DNA of 64,000 bases from Locusta migratoria (taxonomy: Eukaryota; Arthropoda; Insecta; Orthoptera; Acrididae), in NCBI GenBank assembly GCA_026315105.1, contig CM048746.1, positions 562,477,940-562,541,939 on the forward strand, read 5' to 3'. The number at the start of each line of letters is the position of its first letter. Position 1 is the stretch's first letter. The position numbers were made by a program, and so were the translations under genes. The notes under the pieces were generated by a model that saw only the letters and a list, made by a program, of their open reading frames with translations, was not told where the DNA came from and ran no database searches. Shown here piece by piece: positions 60,905 to 64,000 of this stretch.

Positions 60905-62640
60905 AGGGAAAGAAAAGTTATACATAACTGACAGAGTAACCGACGGCAGTTATACGTGTTTGAAGTGAATCAGAGAGAAGCAGTGTTTGGGAAGGGAGTA
61001 AGACAAGATTGCGGCCTTTCCCTGATGTTATTCAATTTGTATATTGAATGAGCCGTGAAGGAAAGTGGGGATAAATTGGGAAAGGGGGAAATAAAGTCGA
61101 GGGAGAAGAAATAAAATCTTTACGTTTTGCCATTGACATTATAATCCTGTCCAATTCTGTCAGAGACAGCAGTGGAGTCGTCAGAGCCAAAGAACGGAAT
61201 GGAAGATTAAAGTCTACGACAAAGTCAAAGGCTCGTAGCCAAAGGCATGTCGTTTTTGCTTAACCAATGAGATGCGAGAAAAGTTGTAATGAATTTATAG
61301 CACCGAAATTAAAACGACTGTTTTTCGTTCGCCTTATGCGAGTCGATATTTGCGATTGTGTTTCGACTAGGCACATACATCACGTGATGCCATTGTTTTT
61401 AACCCGACAGCAAACGGCAAAAACAATGTCGGAAATATGTAGTGTAAATTTTATATTTTATCGTATTTATCTTCGAAACACGGTACCTGTTCCCTGCTGT
61501 GTCATTCAGTGTAAATAAACAAACAACTGACTCCCACTTCTATGTTCCCATCGTGCCACAAGGCGACCACTGACATTACTGTGTTAAAATAACTTACGTA
61601 CGCCGCTCTCCCTATTCTAGACCTTTGCCTTGGTGGTCAGTGTCTTGAAAGGAAAGTATAAGGTTACCAAGAGAAAGGAAACGGCCCTGGAATGTATTCG
61701 AATTAAATCAGGTAACGCTGAAGAAGTTAGATTGGGAAATAAGACAATAATAGTAGATTAATTTTGTTATTTGGGCAGTAAAATAACTTATCATGGTTCG
61801 AATAGACAAGGTATACAGCGTGGCCACGAGTTCAGAAAAGTAGGGGACATTAATAAATTTCAGATGTGCCACGGAAATCAGGAAAATGTCAAGGAAATTT
61901 GAAAAATTACTGGCTGGTAAAATTGATGAAATAGTTTGTTTTTGGGGATCCTTTTATGTCAACTTCTCCGTTTAATTACTCTATCGCTCTTAAAATTTGT
62001 TCGGTAAAAACTATGTCTGGATATCAGGAAATTTCATTTTGGGAAACTTGTGGCAACGCTGAAATGAAACGCAGAATGACAACTAAAAGATAATCATAGA
62101 TGAAGAAGAGAAATTTCTTAACGTCATATATTAATTTAAGTGTTAAAAATGACTTTTTTTGAAAACATTTGTTTAAAGTGCAGCTCTGTACGAGAGCAAA
62201 ACATGGACGATAAGGAGTTGAGGCAAAAAAATGATAGAAGCTTTTGAAATTTGGTACTACAGAAGAATGCTGAAGATTAGATAGTTAGATCGCGTGACTG
62301 ATGAGGAGATACTGAACAAGATAAGGAAGCAAAGAAATTTGTTGCATAACATAACTAAAAGAAGGGATCGATTGGTAGGGAACATTTTGAGACATCAAGG
62401 AATGCTCAGTTTAGTACTAGAAGGAAATGTGTGAATGTATCAGGGAGGGGAATCGGTGAGGGAGGACACGAGATGAGTACAGTAATTAGGTTTAAATCTA
62501 CGTGTCATTGTTATTCGGAGATAAAAAATATTCTTGAGATAAAAAATATATTTCTCAGGATGCAGTTGCGTGGAGAGCTACATCAGACCAATCTTCGTAC
62601 TAAAGAGAACAACAGCCTCGAGTGTGCCACACCCTCCTCT
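60905..62640 (+). mobile_element. Decayed LINE (endonuclease-RT type), interrupted
   Basis: Plus-strand RT: GVRQDCGLSLMLFNLYIE (palm), KLGKGEIKS, a lost FADD box (LPLTL). After a gap at about 61215-61620 come EEVRLGNKTIIVD and FCYLGSKITYHGSN. Then a YRRMLKI-type piece, DRVTDEEILNKIRKQRNLLH and GNILRHQGMLSLVLEG. The 3' end recurs at 24130 and 55300. The gap and a second one at 62470-62560 hold foreign or unrecognised DNA. Many frameshifts. Confidence 0.75.
61215..61620. other. Unidentified insert inside the LINE
   Basis: LINE similarity stops at about 61210 and resumes at about 61640. The insert has AGCCAAAGGCA at its left and an approximately inverted TTGCCTTGG at its right, which might be short TIRs. 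An 83-codon frame within is unrecognised. Confidence 0.4.
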
Positions 62641-62644
62641 GTAC

Positions 62645-62780
62645 TTCACTATTGCCAACGCTCATCTACATTCCGTAAGCTGCCTTACGGCCGGTGGCGG
62701 AGGATACTTTGTGTGCATATAGAATGCTTCAGAGCTTTGGAACAAAGCTCGAAATTGCCTCAATAGAGTCTCGCTATTCA
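62645..62780 (-). mobile_element. CR1-like LINE 3' end fragment
   Basis: The reverse complement contains TATCCTCCGCCACCGG and GGCAGCTTACGGAATGTAGA, the same 3' UTR as at 12770-12830 and 51445-51490. Confidence 0.75.
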
Positions 62781-63032
62781 TCTCCTTCGCTCTCTTAGAT
62801 AACGGCTGCAATATTCATTGGAATCTGTCTGCGCTTTATTCCTAGTAGTTTCAGATCCGACAGCATTTACAAATCCATTTTGGTTTCTGGAGTGTTCCCA
62901 GCTGTTGTCGAACTGAAATGTAGTTTTGTTCTAAATAACCCCCCGTTTTAATATTTGCTGAGGTCCAAATCTAATAAAGCAAGCGTGTGCGATTGATGTG
63001 TTTTAGATGCTAAATTAGATATATAGCGCCAC

Positions 63033-63259
63033 AATAAATAAATAAATAAGTAAATAAATAAAACTGAAATGTTTGTGGAGCTTTAAGGGACTTAACTACG
63101 GGGTCATCAGTCCCTAAACTTACAAACTACTTATGAACTAGCTAATACTATGGACGGCACAAATATCCGTGCCCGAGGGGGGGATTCGAACCCCCGACCG
63201 TAGTGGCCGTGCAGAACGTGACTGGCGCACCGCAGACCGGTCGGCCACCGCGGCCGGCG
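63033..63259 (-). mobile_element. SINE-1 copy with (AAAT)n tail
   Basis: Minus-strand copy. The tail appears on the plus strand as an (AAAT)-rich stretch at 63033-63062. Duplications TAGCGCCAC at 63024-63032 and 63260-63268. The head has both boxes. Confidence 0.92.
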
Positions 63260-63374
63260 TAGCGCCACCAATTACACCTCTATAACTATGGAACTTAAAA
63301 TAGAAATATCGTTTAATATTTTGGAAATGAAGCTTGTTACTTCCTAAATGTGGATTTTTCTGATTTCAGCATTT

Positions 63375-63423
<49 letters not shown>
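63375..63423. repeat. (AAT)n microsatellite
   Basis: About 16 uninterrupted AAT units next to the mariner relic. Confidence 0.95.
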
Positions 63424-63425
<2 letters not shown>

Positions 63426-63850
63426 CTTAAACGACATACACAGGGCAGTCAAATGAAAACCAAACATTCATTGCACCTGGACCAATGCCTTGCCTCCTTT
63501 CAAAAGTAATCACCATAAGTGTTAAGACATTTATCCTACTGGGAGACGAGACGATAATTGCTGTTTCAAGAACGCGGTTGGTCGCTGAAGGATCCACGAG
63601 AGCACTCACTGTTGTATCTCCACGTCCGACTGAATTATACAATAAAGACTGAAAAAAACCGACAGTTCAGTTGAACAAAGAAATGTGAAAATCGCATGAT
63701 GAAAGATCCGCGCTGTTGTGTTTTGCAATGAAATCGCTGAAACATAAGTCTTCATCCGAGTGGCAGTATAAGAATGGGCATTATCGTGCAACGTTTTTGT
63801 TTCGCTTCGTCACAGGAGACAGAACGTAGTACCACCATTTCGAGTCCAGA
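63424..63850 (-). mobile_element. Mariner relic, C-terminal part
   Basis: The minus strand reads LHDNAHSYTATRMKT (second catalytic Asp region) from about 63800, then loses frame; further left a terminus-like GGGCAGTCAAATGAAAACCA occurs at about 63441 in the usual place for a mariner end. The HTH half is absent. Confidence 0.6.
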
Positions 63851-63934
63851 CTCCAACTATACATCAAACTGACGAAACATCCGAACCCCTCTGGAAACGT
63901 CCCATCACTCTACCGCCAAAGAGTACGTCGCGGT

Positions 63935-64000
63935 GGTCTCGGGGTAAAGCGCTCGACTAGAAATCGAAGGGTCGTGGATCTCAGATTTTTCCCCTTCCCC
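63935..64000 (+). mobile_element. SINE-6-type tRNA-like head, cut by window end
   Basis: GGTGGTCTCGGGGTAAAGCG and AATCGAAGGGTCGTGG correspond to the SINE-6 head at 4223-4296; the B box is degraded (GTGGATCTC). The remainder lies beyond the window. Confidence 0.6.

Overview
The window looks like repeat-saturated intergenic or intronic DNA from a large insect genome. The SINE families with tRNA-like heads, the CR1/Jockey-type LINEs with short 3' microsatellite tails and the many mariner relics resemble what I recall of grasshopper/locust (Orthoptera, Schistocerca-like) genomes. That identification is inference; no host marker gene is present. I could not support a single ordinary host gene, bona fide tRNA gene, rRNA gene, CRISPR array or operon. 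Nearly every open frame longer than 60 codons is either chance or part of a decayed transposable element. The longest clean one (11352-12197, 281 codons) is LINE reverse transcriptase.

Layout. 0-13 kb: two opposed partial mariners, the first SINEs, a decayed LINE, a DDE transposase relic, and a CR1-like LINE with an open RT frame. 13-28 kb: a 3-kb fold-back element holding a SINE and a TTAA-flanked piggyBac-like MITE, a Jockey-like LINE, a SINE-in-SINE nest, a clean hAT MITE, and three copies of an unnamed repeat family built of ~180-bp modules. 28-40 kb: a 5'-truncated LINE with target-site duplication (TSD), three mariner relics (one with both ends), an RNase H-bearing LINE tail, a Penelope-like element (PLE) with inverted arms, and several SINE nests. 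40-50 kb: two hAT elements, the densest SINE nesting, and CR1 and Tc1 relics. 50-64 kb: a PLE-like element whose two arms carry hammerhead-like motifs, a CR1 LINE split by another LINE, a very long hairpin, an inverted SINE pair, a LINE with a 5' inversion, a MITE-like TIR element, and a mariner relic at the edge.

How the parts relate. Target-site duplications read directly from the sequence let the insertions be ordered. The commonest SINE (here SINE-1, 18 copies plus one fragment) sits inside SINE-2 (three times), SINE-3 (twice), mariner, CR1 and the fold-back element; nothing is inserted in SINE-1, so it was probably the most recently active family. hAT, mariner, piggyBac-like and PLE-like insertions are recognised by their own TSD signatures (8 bp, TA, TTAA, and 12-16 bp respectively). 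SINE names (SINE-1 to SINE-9), 'family K' and 'family R' are labels of convenience for this window, not published names.
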